From: UBA11889 sp002313255
Lineage (GTDB): Bacteria; Pseudomonadota; Gammaproteobacteria; Pseudomonadales; Azotimanducaceae
NCBI GenBank assembly: GCA_913045265.1
Contig: CAJWQX010000044.1
Coordinates: 1 to 24,385 of the forward strand
DNA: 24,385 nt
Reading direction: 5' to 3'
The notes under the pieces were generated by a model that saw nothing but the letters and a program-made list of their open reading frames with translations, ran no database searches and was not told the origin of the DNA. Each line of letters begins with the position of its first letter. The first letter of the stretch is position 1. A program made the position numbers and the translations under genes. Below, in pieces: positions 1 through 7,289 of the stretch.

Positions 1-592
1 CGCTAAGGGTGCAGTCACACCGCACACTCCGCTGCACGCTATCAATAAGCTACTAAATTTCGAGGACGATCCCGAACTCTACGAATACGTACGACATCCT
101 GCCTTGTTAGCACCAGTCGTTGAATTGCTCGGAAGTCACGAGCTTTACTCGATCGTCACCAACGTCTTCAACAAACCGCCTGGCGTCGATGGACGCCATC
201 CCCTGCATCAGGATCTACGTTATTTCCGTTTAAGGCCACCCGAGTCGATCGTTGCGACCTGGACCGCGATTCTTCCTTCGACCCGCCGTACTGGTTGCTT
301 AGCAGTGATACCCGGCAGTCACAAGGGACCTCTACTGAAGCACGCAAACCCGGATTGGGAATACGTCAATTTTGCGTTTTACGGAGTTGAGGCGCCCAAC
401 CTCGAAGAACGTGTGCACATCGAAATGGAGCCTGGTGACACCCTATTTTTTCATCCGCTCTTGATCCATGGATCGGGTCGAAACCGCGACACCGTATTCA
501 GACGTTCAATCTCAACGCACTACGCCCGCGCCGACTGTGTCTCGGCGGGCGAGGATTGGCGCTCAAGCAGTCGCGTCCGCCGCCTCCAATAG
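1..592 (+). CDS. Phytanoyl-CoA dioxygenase (PhyH) family protein, 5'-truncated by window edge
   Basis: The frame is open from base 2 to the TAG at 590-592, so the true start lies before the window; about 196 residues are seen, against roughly 270-300 for the family. PhyH enzymes are Fe(II)/2-oxoglutarate oxygenases that hydroxylate CoA esters or free small molecules. The iron-binding H-x-D is seen as LHQDLRYF (about base 203), the distal His lies in FFHPLLIHGSGRN (about base 450), and the 2-oxoglutarate-binding Arg is probably in the following FRRSIS. The motif VIPGSHKGPLLKH is typical of the family. The gene converges on an LLM oxidoreductase. The substrate cannot be told from sequence. An in-frame ATG at 104 exists, but it is internal, because family-like sequence (NKLLNFEDDPELYEYV) precedes it. 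Confidence 0.88.
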   Translation, partial: AKGAVTPHTPLHAINKLLNFEDDPELYEYVRHPALLAPVVELLGSHELYSIVTNVFNKPPGVDGRHPLHQDLRYFRLRPPESIVATWTAILPSTRRTGCLAVIPGSHKGPLLKHANPDWEYVNFAFYGVEAPNLEERVHIEMEPGDTLFFHPLLIHGSGRNRDTVFRRSISTHYARADCVSAGEDWRSSSRVRRLQ

Positions 593-603
593 AAAATAGT
601 ATG

Positions 604-625
604 CCCGTTGGATGACCACCACGGG
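604..625. terminator. Hairpin between convergent genes, possible terminator
   Basis: CCCGT (604-608) pairs with ACGGG (621-625), and TGG (609-611) pairs with CCA (616-618), around an ATGA loop with a two-base bulge. It sits in the 42-base gap between two convergent stop codons. No clear U-run follows on the plus strand, and only ACTATTTTC follows on the minus strand, so it may be a weak or bidirectional terminator. Confidence 0.3.
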
Positions 626-634
626 TCGGTCGCG

Positions 635-1570
635 TCAATGAAACTGCGGAAGGACTTCCTCCGCAAACAATGCCGCCGGTTCAACGGTATCTTTACCAAA
701 AAATTCCATGACTAACATGGTGCAACCCATCTCAACGTGTTTCTGGATCGCTTCACAACACTGGTCAGGAGTGCCCGTGATCGCGATCGGTCCTTTCGGA
801 TCGCCCATGTGACCACCAAAAATTTTCTGCGCCCGATCCGCCATCGGTCCTGCTTCTTCCGCAGTACGTGCAATCGTCACCAAACACTGTTGACTTGGCC
901 TTATTTCACCAAAATCCCGGCCCACCGTATCGCAATGTCGTTTCAGCACGTCGATTTTGTGTTCCAGCACCGGGTGGTGGGCGGCCAGGTTGTTCCAGAT
1001 GTCCGCTTCCTGGGCGGCAAGTTTCAGCGTCACCTTTTCACCCGCTCCGCCGATCAGGATAGGAACCCGTCGCGGCGGCTTGGGTTGGCAAACGACATTT
1101 TCCGTCTTGACATACCGACCGCGGTAGCTGATTTCCTCCTCCTCACCCCACATTCGTTTCAGCAACTCGACCGTCTCAGCTAATTGTGCCAAGCGCTCGC
1201 CCGTCGATAGAAAGGGGGTGTCAAAATCGGTGAATTCACGCGGCATCCATCCGGCTCCAAGCCCGGCAATAACACGTCCCCCGGCGATATTGTCGGCCGT
1301 TGCAATGATCTTGCCCAATTGCGCGGGGTTGCGCATTCCGGCGGGAGTGACGAGCGTACCAATCTCTACCCTTTTGGTGATCGCAGCGAGCGCCGACACC
1401 ATCGACCATGCTTCTAGAATAGGAAGTTGTGGCGATTGCGGCCCGTAAAAATGATCACAAACCCAAATAGAATCAAACCCCTGCGCTTCAAAACTTTGCG
1501 CGGCATCTGCTGCCGCCACCCACGGTCGTTTGATCTGCGGTACGGTCACCCCAAAGTGCACACTGTTCAT
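635..1570 (-). CDS. LLM-class F420/flavin-dependent oxidoreductase
   Basis: A 311-residue protein of the bacterial luciferase-like TIM-barrel family, whose members use reduced F420 or FMN for hydride transfer or monooxygenation. Family features are the start VHFGVTVPQI, GFDSIWVCDHF near residue 32, VEIGTLVTP near 68, and AGGRVIAGLGAGW near 95-107. The last is the usual glycine-rich segment of F420-type LLM enzymes. Length is normal. The ATG start has AGGGGG eight bases upstream. The gene lies downstream of a ketopantoate-reductase-like gene and an acyl-CoA ligase on the same strand, but a 90-base gap with a hairpin separates them, so it may have its own promoter. Cofactor choice (F420 or FMN) and substrate are not decidable here. 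Confidence 0.9.
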   Translation of the reverse strand: MNSVHFGVTVPQIKRPWVAAADAAQSFEAQGFDSIWVCDHFYGPQSPQLPILEAWSMVSALAAITKRVEIGTLVTPAGMRNPAQLGKIIATADNIAGGRVIAGLGAGWMPREFTDFDTPFLSTGERLAQLAETVELLKRMWGEEEEISYRGRYVKTENVVCQPKPPRRVPILIGGAGEKVTLKLAAQEADIWNNLAAHHPVLEHKIDVLKRHCDTVGRDFGEIRPSQQCLVTIARTAEEAGPMADRAQKIFGGHMGDPKGPIAITGTPDQCCEAIQKHVEMGCTMLVMEFFGKDTVEPAALFAEEVLPQFH

Positions 1571-1606
1571 CTCAAAACCCCCTAGTTACAAACCTAGCTT
1601 ACCGCG

Positions 1607-1632
1607 AAAAAGCCGCCTCAGCAGATAGCTGA
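1607..1632 (-). terminator. Small hairpin followed by T-run (minus strand), possible terminator
   Basis: In the gap between the reductase-like gene (stop at 1661) and the LLM gene (start at 1570), TCAGC (1618-1622) and GCTGA (1628-1632) form a perfect 5-bp stem with a 5-base loop. Reading on the minus strand it is followed by GGCGGC and then TTTTT (1611-1607). The stem is short, so termination would be partial at best. Confidence 0.25.
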
Positions 1633-1660
1633 ATACCACCCCATCAATATCGACCGAACG

Positions 1661-2632
1661 CTAGCTGTCACGCGCACGAATTCGTTGCCGCAATAAGGCA
1701 TGAACGAGATCGATCGTTGGCGTTGGTTGCCCAACGAGACGAGCAACTTCCATCACCGACTCCACCAGCGCAGCAATTTCGAGAGGCCTTCCTTGCTCGA
1801 GGTCTTGCAACATCGACGTCCGGTGCGCACCAACGGACGCAGCAGCGTCGATCCGCCTATCAACATCCACAGCAAACCGGATACCGTGTTTTTCCCCAAC
1901 GGCTTGCGCCTCTACCATCATCGCCCTTGCAATGACACGAATACCTGCATCGCCGGCAAGAACATCGAGGGTGGCCATCGTCAACGCGCTAAGCGGGTTA
2001 AAGGAAAGATTCCCCCACAGCTTGACCCAGATTTCGTCGCGGATCCGTGGCCGCACCGGTGCCTTTAAGCCCGCATCAATGAACACTCTTGCCAGGGTTC
2101 GGACGCGCTCGCTTCTTTCCCCCGACGGTTCGCCTAGACTAAATTTATCGTCAGACAGATGCCTTATCACCCCTGGCTCAGGCACCTCGACGGACGGGTA
2201 CACGACACAACCGATTGCGCGTTCGGGACCTATTCCTCTCCATATCAAGCCCCCTGGATCAACACTTTCCAAGGGGCGTTCGGTGTTAGCCGAATCAAGA
2301 CCATGGAAATACCACCAAGGGAGCCCATTAACCGCACTGACAACAGCGGTGTCCGGCCCGAGGAGCTTGCGTACATCGGCCACCACGCCTGATAAGGCAT
2401 GCGCTTTGAGTGTCACAAGCACGAAATCCTGGGGCCCAAGTTCCGCAGCGGAGTCCGTGGCTGTAATCGCATGTGTTTGCGATTTTCCATCACGCCATAG
2501 CGTGAGGCCGTTCTTTTGGATGGCCGCAAGGTGAGGCCCCCGCGCAACCAACGACACCTCGCAACCCGCACGGGCGAGCATCCCGCCGAGATATCCTCCG
2601 ATAGCGCCCGCCCCAAACACACAAATTTTCAC
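1661..2632 (-). CDS. Ketopantoate reductase (PanE/ApbA) family dehydrogenase
   Basis: A 323-residue NADP-dependent 2-oxoacid reductase-like protein. The N-terminal Rossmann motif FGAGAIGGYLGGMLARAG (residues 6-23) is the classic PanE/ApbA signature, and the C-terminal all-helical domain carries the conserved Lys and Asn in EIWVKLWGNLSFNPLSALT (about 205-223). True PanE makes pantoate for CoA. Here the gene sits with a CoA ligase and near an HpcH aldolase, so it could equally reduce another 2-oxoacid; many paralogues in catabolic clusters do. The start is GTG, and its GTGA overlaps the TGA of the upstream ligase by 4 nt, implying translational coupling. The family is secure; the specific PanE assignment is not. 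Confidence 0.85.
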   Translation of the reverse strand: MKICVFGAGAIGGYLGGMLARAGCEVSLVARGPHLAAIQKNGLTLWRDGKSQTHAITATDSAAELGPQDFVLVTLKAHALSGVVADVRKLLGPDTAVVSAVNGLPWWYFHGLDSANTERPLESVDPGGLIWRGIGPERAIGCVVYPSVEVPEPGVIRHLSDDKFSLGEPSGERSERVRTLARVFIDAGLKAPVRPRIRDEIWVKLWGNLSFNPLSALTMATLDVLAGDAGIRVIARAMMVEAQAVGEKHGIRFAVDVDRRIDAAASVGAHRTSMLQDLEQGRPLEIAALVESVMEVARLVGQPTPTIDLVHALLRQRIRARDS

Positions 2633-4128
2633 GGCGCGAGTCCGAGCGCTTTTGCAAGTCCAATGCGCTGGATCTTTCCGGTCGGTCCTTTTGGAATTTC
2701 CCCGACGAACAGGACCCGCCGAGGCACTTTAAAATCGGCAAGCCTTTGTGCAATAAACGTTCGAAGCTCGTTTTCGGTAACCTCGCTACCCTCCTTCAGA
2801 ACAACGGCAGCACCTACCTCCTCGCCTAGCTTGTTGTGTGGAATCGCAAAAGTGCAGACTTGAGTCACCGCATCATGATCAAGAATGACTTCATCGACTT
2901 CGAGCGGCGCGATTTTCTCACCACCTCGGTTGATGATCTCCTTGAGTCGACCGGTGACTCTGACGTAACCATCGGCATCTAGCAGCCCCTGATCGCCGGT
3001 GCGGAACCAACCACCTTCATGAAAAGCGCCTGCATTCGCCTCCGGATTGTTGATGTAGCCCGAAGTCACGTTCTTGCCTCGAATCACAATTTCACCAACG
3101 TCATCCGTCGCAAGCGCAACGCCATCCTCGTTCATGATCGCAACTTCTGGGCCGGCCGCTGGTCCCACACAACCAGGCTTCCGGGTATCAGGTGGCAGCG
3201 GATTCGAGCACATTTGGTGTGCAGCCTCGGTCATGGCATACGCTTCAACAACAGGAGCAGAAAACGCAACCTCGAGTGCCGCCATGACCTGCGGCGGCAA
3301 TGAGGCCGACGACGAACGGACAAACCGTAACGAAGACCGCTCAATAACCTCTGGATTACGGGGCGCTCTCGACAAGATGCCCTGATGCATCGTCGGCACT
3401 GCGCTATACCAACTCGGCCGGGCATCGTCCAACCAAGCGAAAAAACGTAACGCATCGAAGCCCGGCGTACAGTAAACGCTCGCGCCCGAGATCAGAGACG
3501 CCAATACCGGCGCCATCAACCCATGTATGTGAAAAAGCGGCATCACGTTTAGGCAGCGATCGGCTCCGGACAACTGCAGCGTGGCCGCGATATTGGATGC
3601 TGACGCTGCAAGATTACCCAACGAAAGCGGCACCATTTTTGGCCGCGACGTCGTCCCCGATGTGTGCAAAATAAGCGCGATTGCATCCTCTTCGCGAGCG
3701 GGAACTTCATCCCTCGCCTCACCGACGGAAAAGGAACCCGCCTCCTCTCCTTCTTCAATTTCGATGACGCGAATCCCAAGACGGTGCGCGACCTCGATCG
3801 CGCCGGATTCCGAACCGGTCTCGACCATCAGGGCCGACGCCTCCAGATCTTGAAGATAAAATTCGAACTCATCGGATTTATACGCAGGGTTTAACGGCGC
3901 CGTCGTACACCATGGGGCCAAACTCACGAACGCTGACGCCATCAGCGGTCCGTTAGGCAAAACCATCGCCACCCGCGAATTGGGCTCAATCGCAATCGAA
4001 CGTAGTTCACCACCAGCCCGTAAAATCTGTTCTGACAGAAGAGCATACGTTTGAGGGTCGCGATTCGGTGCGGCAATGGCTTCGCCACCGCGGGTACGCT
4101 TCGTTAACAACTGCAATAGGTTATTCAT
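2629..4128 (-). CDS. AMP-dependent acyl-CoA synthetase, oxalate-CoA-ligase (AAE3/Pcs60)-like
   Basis: A 499-residue ANL-superfamily ligase. The AMP/phosphate loop LHTSGTTSRPK is at about 153-163, followed by PLFHIHGLMAPVL, RFVRSSSASLPP, EAYAMTEAAHQMCSNPLPP, and the C-terminal GRLKEIINRGGEKIAPLEVDEV with PKGPTGKIQR carrying the catalytic Lys. From memory, the block from RSSSASL through the NPLPP segment closely resembles plant AAE3 and yeast Pcs60, which form oxalyl-CoA; that is recall, not a search, and acids other than oxalate remain possible. I chose the ATG at 4128 rather than the upstream TTG at 4191: homology begins there and the intervening 21 residues are basic and unlike the family. 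Only a weak AGG precedes the ATG. It is the first gene of the ligase-reductase pair and diverges from the aldolase gene. Confidence 0.88.
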   Translation of the reverse strand: MNNLLQLLTKRTRGGEAIAAPNRDPQTYALLSEQILRAGGELRSIAIEPNSRVAMVLPNGPLMASAFVSLAPWCTTAPLNPAYKSDEFEFYLQDLEASALMVETGSESGAIEVAHRLGIRVIEIEEGEEAGSFSVGEARDEVPAREEDAIALILHTSGTTSRPKMVPLSLGNLAASASNIAATLQLSGADRCLNVMPLFHIHGLMAPVLASLISGASVYCTPGFDALRFFAWLDDARPSWYSAVPTMHQGILSRAPRNPEVIERSSLRFVRSSSASLPPQVMAALEVAFSAPVVEAYAMTEAAHQMCSNPLPPDTRKPGCVGPAAGPEVAIMNEDGVALATDDVGEIVIRGKNVTSGYINNPEANAGAFHEGGWFRTGDQGLLDADGYVRVTGRLKEIINRGGEKIAPLEVDEVILDHDAVTQVCTFAIPHNKLGEEVGAAVVLKEGSEVTENELRTFIAQRLADFKVPRRVLFVGEIPKGPTGKIQRIGLAKALGLAP

Positions 4129-4310
4129 CCGACCTAGATACTCCCATTTTTCGCCATCGATTTTTCCTTTTTTCGGGGCCCGCGCTTCCAATGCGGCGAA
4201 ATTCAGTCCTTCCTTTTAGATCAATTTTCTTGAGACTGCCGTCGTTTTCACTGGCACTTAGCGATGAGCGCACTTATCTTTAACCGTCTGTTCTAGGAAG
4301 GCTCGAAACC
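4129..4310. promoter_or_regulatory. Divergent intergenic region between CoA ligase and HpcH aldolase
   Basis: This 182-base gap separates the minus-strand ligase from the plus-strand aldolase, so it should hold promoters for both. I see the aldolase ribosome-binding site AGGAAGG (about 4294-4300). I see no convincing -35/-10 pair or operator. Confidence 0.35.
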
Positions 4311-5057
4311 ATGAATGTTGTCAAAGATTTGCTGAAGTCCGGCGCGACCGCCATCGGCACGGACGGTTCGATAACCAGCGATGTGCGTTTCTTAGCGAAT
4401 TCAGGTTTCGATTTTCTCCTTTTCGATACCCAACACTCGCCGGTGGAGATCAAGGCGTTACAACCTCAGTTGGCTGCGATGCGCGGCAGGACAGCAATTC
4501 CCATTATCAGGGTCGGTGAAAACAGGCAGGATCAAATCTGCTACGCCTTAGACCAAGGCGCTAAAGGAATCATCGTCCCCATGGTCAATACCAAGGAAGA
4601 GGCCGAAAACATGGTCGCTTGGTGTAAGTATCCCTTTGCAGGCGTGCGTAGTTCGGCCGGCCCACGGGGGGAATGGGGCGAATTCACAAGTTACCGCGAG
4701 TACATGGATATTGTGAATGAACAACTGTTGATTATCCCCATGATCGAGACTGCGGAGGCCCTGGAAAGCATCGACGAGATTCTGAGTGTTCCTGGGATTG
4801 ATGTACTCCTGGTCGGCCCCTCGGATCTCTCGATAAACCTTGACGTCGCACTGGACTATCCCAACCCGAAGTATCTAGCCGCGTTGGATAAGATCGCATC
4901 GGCTTGCAAGAAAGTCGGTGTTGCCCCCGGCATGTATTTTGTCCCTCCCGGTATTGAGCCAAGTGAACTGATCGCTAAAGGATTCAGATTTTTCACCCTC
5001 CCGTGGGGTGGCTGGGCAAGCCAGGGGATTAGCGACGGTCTTGCTGGGATCCGATGA
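4311..5057 (+). CDS. HpcH/HpaI class II (metal-dependent) aldolase family protein
   Basis: A 248-residue TIM-barrel protein of the HpcH/HpaI aldolase/citrate lyase family, which cleaves 2-oxo-3-deoxy or 4-hydroxy-2-oxo acids to pyruvate and an aldehyde. Visible signature residues are FDTQHSP (His42, catalytic base position), IIRVGE (Arg67, pyruvate binding), MIETAEAL (Glu146, metal), and VGPSDLSINL (Asp172, metal). The length matches the family (about 250). The ATG has AGGAAGG about nine bases upstream. It is followed 84 bases later by an LLM oxidoreductase on the same strand, perhaps co-transcribed, and diverges from the oxalate-ligase-like gene. The aldehyde partner cannot be inferred. Confidence 0.9.
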   Translation: MNVVKDLLKSGATAIGTDGSITSDVRFLANSGFDFLLFDTQHSPVEIKALQPQLAAMRGRTAIPIIRVGENRQDQICYALDQGAKGIIVPMVNTKEEAENMVAWCKYPFAGVRSSAGPRGEWGEFTSYREYMDIVNEQLLIIPMIETAEALESIDEILSVPGIDVLLVGPSDLSINLDVALDYPNPKYLAALDKIASACKKVGVAPGMYFVPPGIEPSELIAKGFRFFTLPWGGWASQGISDGLAGIR

Positions 5058-5141
5058 CTCATCCTTGTGCATAGGCCAGTAGACACAGATTCGATCACGA
5101 GACCAATACATAAAGAACATCCATAAAGGAGATTTTTATTA

Positions 5142-6062
5142 ATGAAATTAGGAATTTACGGTGGAAACGTTAGGCGAGGTCAACCTCTTTCAAGCCTCGT
5201 CGACGAGATCGTTCAGATGGAGAGTCAAGGGTTTTCGAGTTACTGGTGCCCGCAAGTCGGTACCTTCGATGCCTTAACGATGATCGCGCTGGCGGGACCT
5301 CAAACAAACACCATCGAACTTGGGACCGCGGTCGTGCCTTCCTACCCGCGGCATCCGAACGCGTTGGCCCAACAAGCTGCCACCACAAACGCCTTGACAG
5401 GCGGTCGCTTGATACTCGGTGTGGGTCCTTCACACGCGCCCGGCATTGAGGCGCTCGGTCTCGAATATTCTCGTCCGGCACGACACATGCGCGAGTACGT
5501 GACGATTCTTAAAGCGTTAGGCGACGAGGGTCGCGTCGAATTCGACGGTGAAATGTACAAGATGACGACCGGGTTCGCGTGTCCGGAAGCATCCCCGTTT
5601 CCTGTGGTGATGTCAGCTCTCGCCCCTCTCATGCTTAAAGCGGCGGGCGAAGTCGCCGACGGCACCGTCACCTGGATGGTTGGAAACAAAACGATCCGCG
5701 ATCACACGGTCCCGACAATCAACAAGGCGGCGGCAGATGCCGGTCGGCCCGCGCCGCGCGTCATTGTCGGAGTACCGGTGTGTGTACACGACGACCACGA
5801 ACAAGCAATCGCACGGTCCGTGCAGATCTTCCAAGGCTACGGACACTTGCCCAACTATCGACGCCAACTCGACGCTGAAGGGATCGACCAGGCCGGCGAA
5901 ATCGCCGTGGTTGGAAACGAATCCGAAGTCGAAGCGCGATTACAAGAATTTTTTGATTCAGGAGCGACGGAAGTTATTGCAAGCGTTTACCCCGCCGGTG
6001 ACGACGGTCGTGCTTCGTTTACTCGAACCAACGAATGTCTTAGAAGCTTGTTGGCGGCTTGA
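5142..6062 (+). CDS. LLM-class F420-dependent oxidoreductase (MSMEG_4879-like)
   Basis: A 306-residue luciferase-like TIM-barrel oxidoreductase, a different subfamily from the one at 635-1570. Marks are MKLGIYGG at the start, QGFSSYWCPQVGTFDALTMI near 31-50, IELGTAVVPSYPRHP near 59-73, TGGRLILGVGPSH near 86-98, and SALAPLMLKAAGEVADG near 152-168. This arrangement resembles the mycobacterial MSMEG_4879 F420 group (recall). An ideal SD, AAAGGAG (5125-5131), lies ten bases before the ATG. It probably shares a transcript with the upstream aldolase. It converges on the phosphotriesterase-like gene with only 25 bases between stops and no obvious terminator. Substrate unknown. Confidence 0.88.
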   Translation: MKLGIYGGNVRRGQPLSSLVDEIVQMESQGFSSYWCPQVGTFDALTMIALAGPQTNTIELGTAVVPSYPRHPNALAQQAATTNALTGGRLILGVGPSHAPGIEALGLEYSRPARHMREYVTILKALGDEGRVEFDGEMYKMTTGFACPEASPFPVVMSALAPLMLKAAGEVADGTVTWMVGNKTIRDHTVPTINKAAADAGRPAPRVIVGVPVCVHDDHEQAIARSVQIFQGYGHLPNYRRQLDAEGIDQAGEIAVVGNESEVEARLQEFFDSGATEVIASVYPAGDDGRASFTRTNECLRSLLAA

Positions 6063-6087
6063 TACGATAAGTTTCCGCGAACGGGTT

Positions 6088-7044
6088 CTACGCGCCTACA
6101 AAAAAACGCCGGGGGTTATCAACGAACAGACTGCGTACAGTCTCTTCGCTGACCCCCATCTCAACGAGATCAGGAATGACGTGGCGGTGGATGTATAGAT
6201 ACTGATCGACGTTACTCCTAAAGAAGTCATGCTCCTCGGGGATGGTGCCATCAGGACGTTCTTTGTGAATATGTAGACAAATACAGTCGTGCGAGGGGCA
6301 AAGCTTGTCGCCGTAACCTTGATCGATCAGCGTCTTCATGGTGGCGGTACGCGCCTCGGGACTCACAAGGCGTCCGGGATATCGATCCAACCCTAAGTAG
6401 CAACCTTGATCGAGGATCCACTTTAAGTATTCGATGTCCGTCGTATCGTTTGAATGATCGATTTTTACCCGTGTGAGGTCGACGCCCTCCTCACGAAAAA
6501 TCTCAATCTGACGTCTCGCCACCTGACCCGTCGGGTACGAATGGACCATCAACGGTATCCCGGTTTCAATCTGCGCGCGAGCCGCAGCCCGTGCCATCAA
6601 TTCGAGGTCCACGGTAACCCCCTCGAAGTCCGCGGCACACTTCAAAATTCCAGCCTTAATTCCGGTCCCACGAAACCCCTCGTTGATGTCTTTGATAAAT
6701 TCTCGTGCCATTTGATTCGGCGACACACCGCGGAGAAACCTCGGGACATCCAACCACCAGCCCGTAACATTAATGATGTTGACCCCTGATCCTTCAGCAA
6801 CTGCACACAAAAGTTCCGGGTCCCGCCCTAGGTCGTATGTCGTGGCGTCGACAATGGTATCGATGCCCTCAGCTTTTACCTTTTTGAATGTGTCGATTGC
6901 ACGGGCTTCCCGATCTTCGGGCCCAAACAAATCGGGATACGTACGAAACATCGCGGGAGCGCTCACCATGACATGTTCGTGCATAAGGGTGAAACCGAGA
7001 TCATCGGACGAAATGGGTCCCAACACTGAGTTGATTGTTGTCAT
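6088..7044 (-). CDS. Phosphotriesterase (PTE/PLL) family metal hydrolase
   Basis: A 318-residue amidohydrolase-superfamily TIM barrel. Every metal-centre residue of the phosphotriesterase family is visible: H22-E-H24 after strand 1, the carbamylated Lys at K135 in AGILKCA, H168 in LMVHSYP, H197 in KIDHSND, and D253 in CPSHDC. The end, LFVDNPRRFF, is typical of the family. Natural members are mostly lactonases or esterases; organophosphate hydrolysis is usually promiscuous. The ATG has GGAG about seven bases upstream. It is divergent from the serine hydrolase operon and convergent with the LLM gene. There is no signal peptide, so it is likely cytoplasmic. The active site looks intact; the substrate is unknown. 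Confidence 0.92.
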   Translation of the reverse strand: MTTINSVLGPISSDDLGFTLMHEHVMVSAPAMFRTYPDLFGPEDREARAIDTFKKVKAEGIDTIVDATTYDLGRDPELLCAVAEGSGVNIINVTGWWLDVPRFLRGVSPNQMAREFIKDINEGFRGTGIKAGILKCAADFEGVTVDLELMARAAARAQIETGIPLMVHSYPTGQVARRQIEIFREEGVDLTRVKIDHSNDTTDIEYLKWILDQGCYLGLDRYPGRLVSPEARTATMKTLIDQGYGDKLCPSHDCICLHIHKERPDGTIPEEHDFFRSNVDQYLYIHRHVIPDLVEMGVSEETVRSLFVDNPRRFFVGA

Positions 7045-7220
7045 CGCACATCTCCAAGAGTTCTAGCCATCAAATTTTCCCGCCCGCAAAAAGATACTTT
7101 GCCTTCGCATCATTGCAAACCATTAACTGCCAGACATGGCGACCGAGTCGAGCCCTTACCCGGCACATTGGCAACAACCGTCAATGTCGGTTCGTTCTCG
7201 ACGACGTCACGGATGTCCAA

Positions 7221-7267
7221 TAATTCGTGTGATTGGTTATTCTAGCGAGCGACTGAGCCACGAATTA
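7221..7267. repeat. 9-bp perfect inverted repeat upstream of serine hydrolase-SelO operon
   Basis: TAATTCGTG (7221-7229) and CACGAATTA (7259-7267) are exact reverse complements separated by 29 bases, and end 22 bases before the ATG at 7290. A smaller pair, CCAAT (7217-7221) and ATTGG (7232-7236), is interleaved. It lies in the 245-base divergent gap (7045-7289), which otherwise shows no clear promoter to me. It could be an operator or an mRNA leader hairpin. Confidence 0.4.
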
Positions 7268-7289
7268 GCTCGACCTATCTGAGGACACA

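Noticed and set aside
737..1183. 148-residue plus-strand open frame
   Set aside because: Antisense to the LLM gene at 635-1570; composition is not protein-like.
1932..2534. 200-residue plus-strand open frame
   Set aside because: Antisense shadow of the PanE-like gene, with Ser/Arg/Pro-rich composition and no family motif.
4129..4191. Upstream TTG start for the CoA ligase
   Set aside because: It adds 21 lysine-rich residues without family match and has no SD; the ATG at 4128 is preferred.
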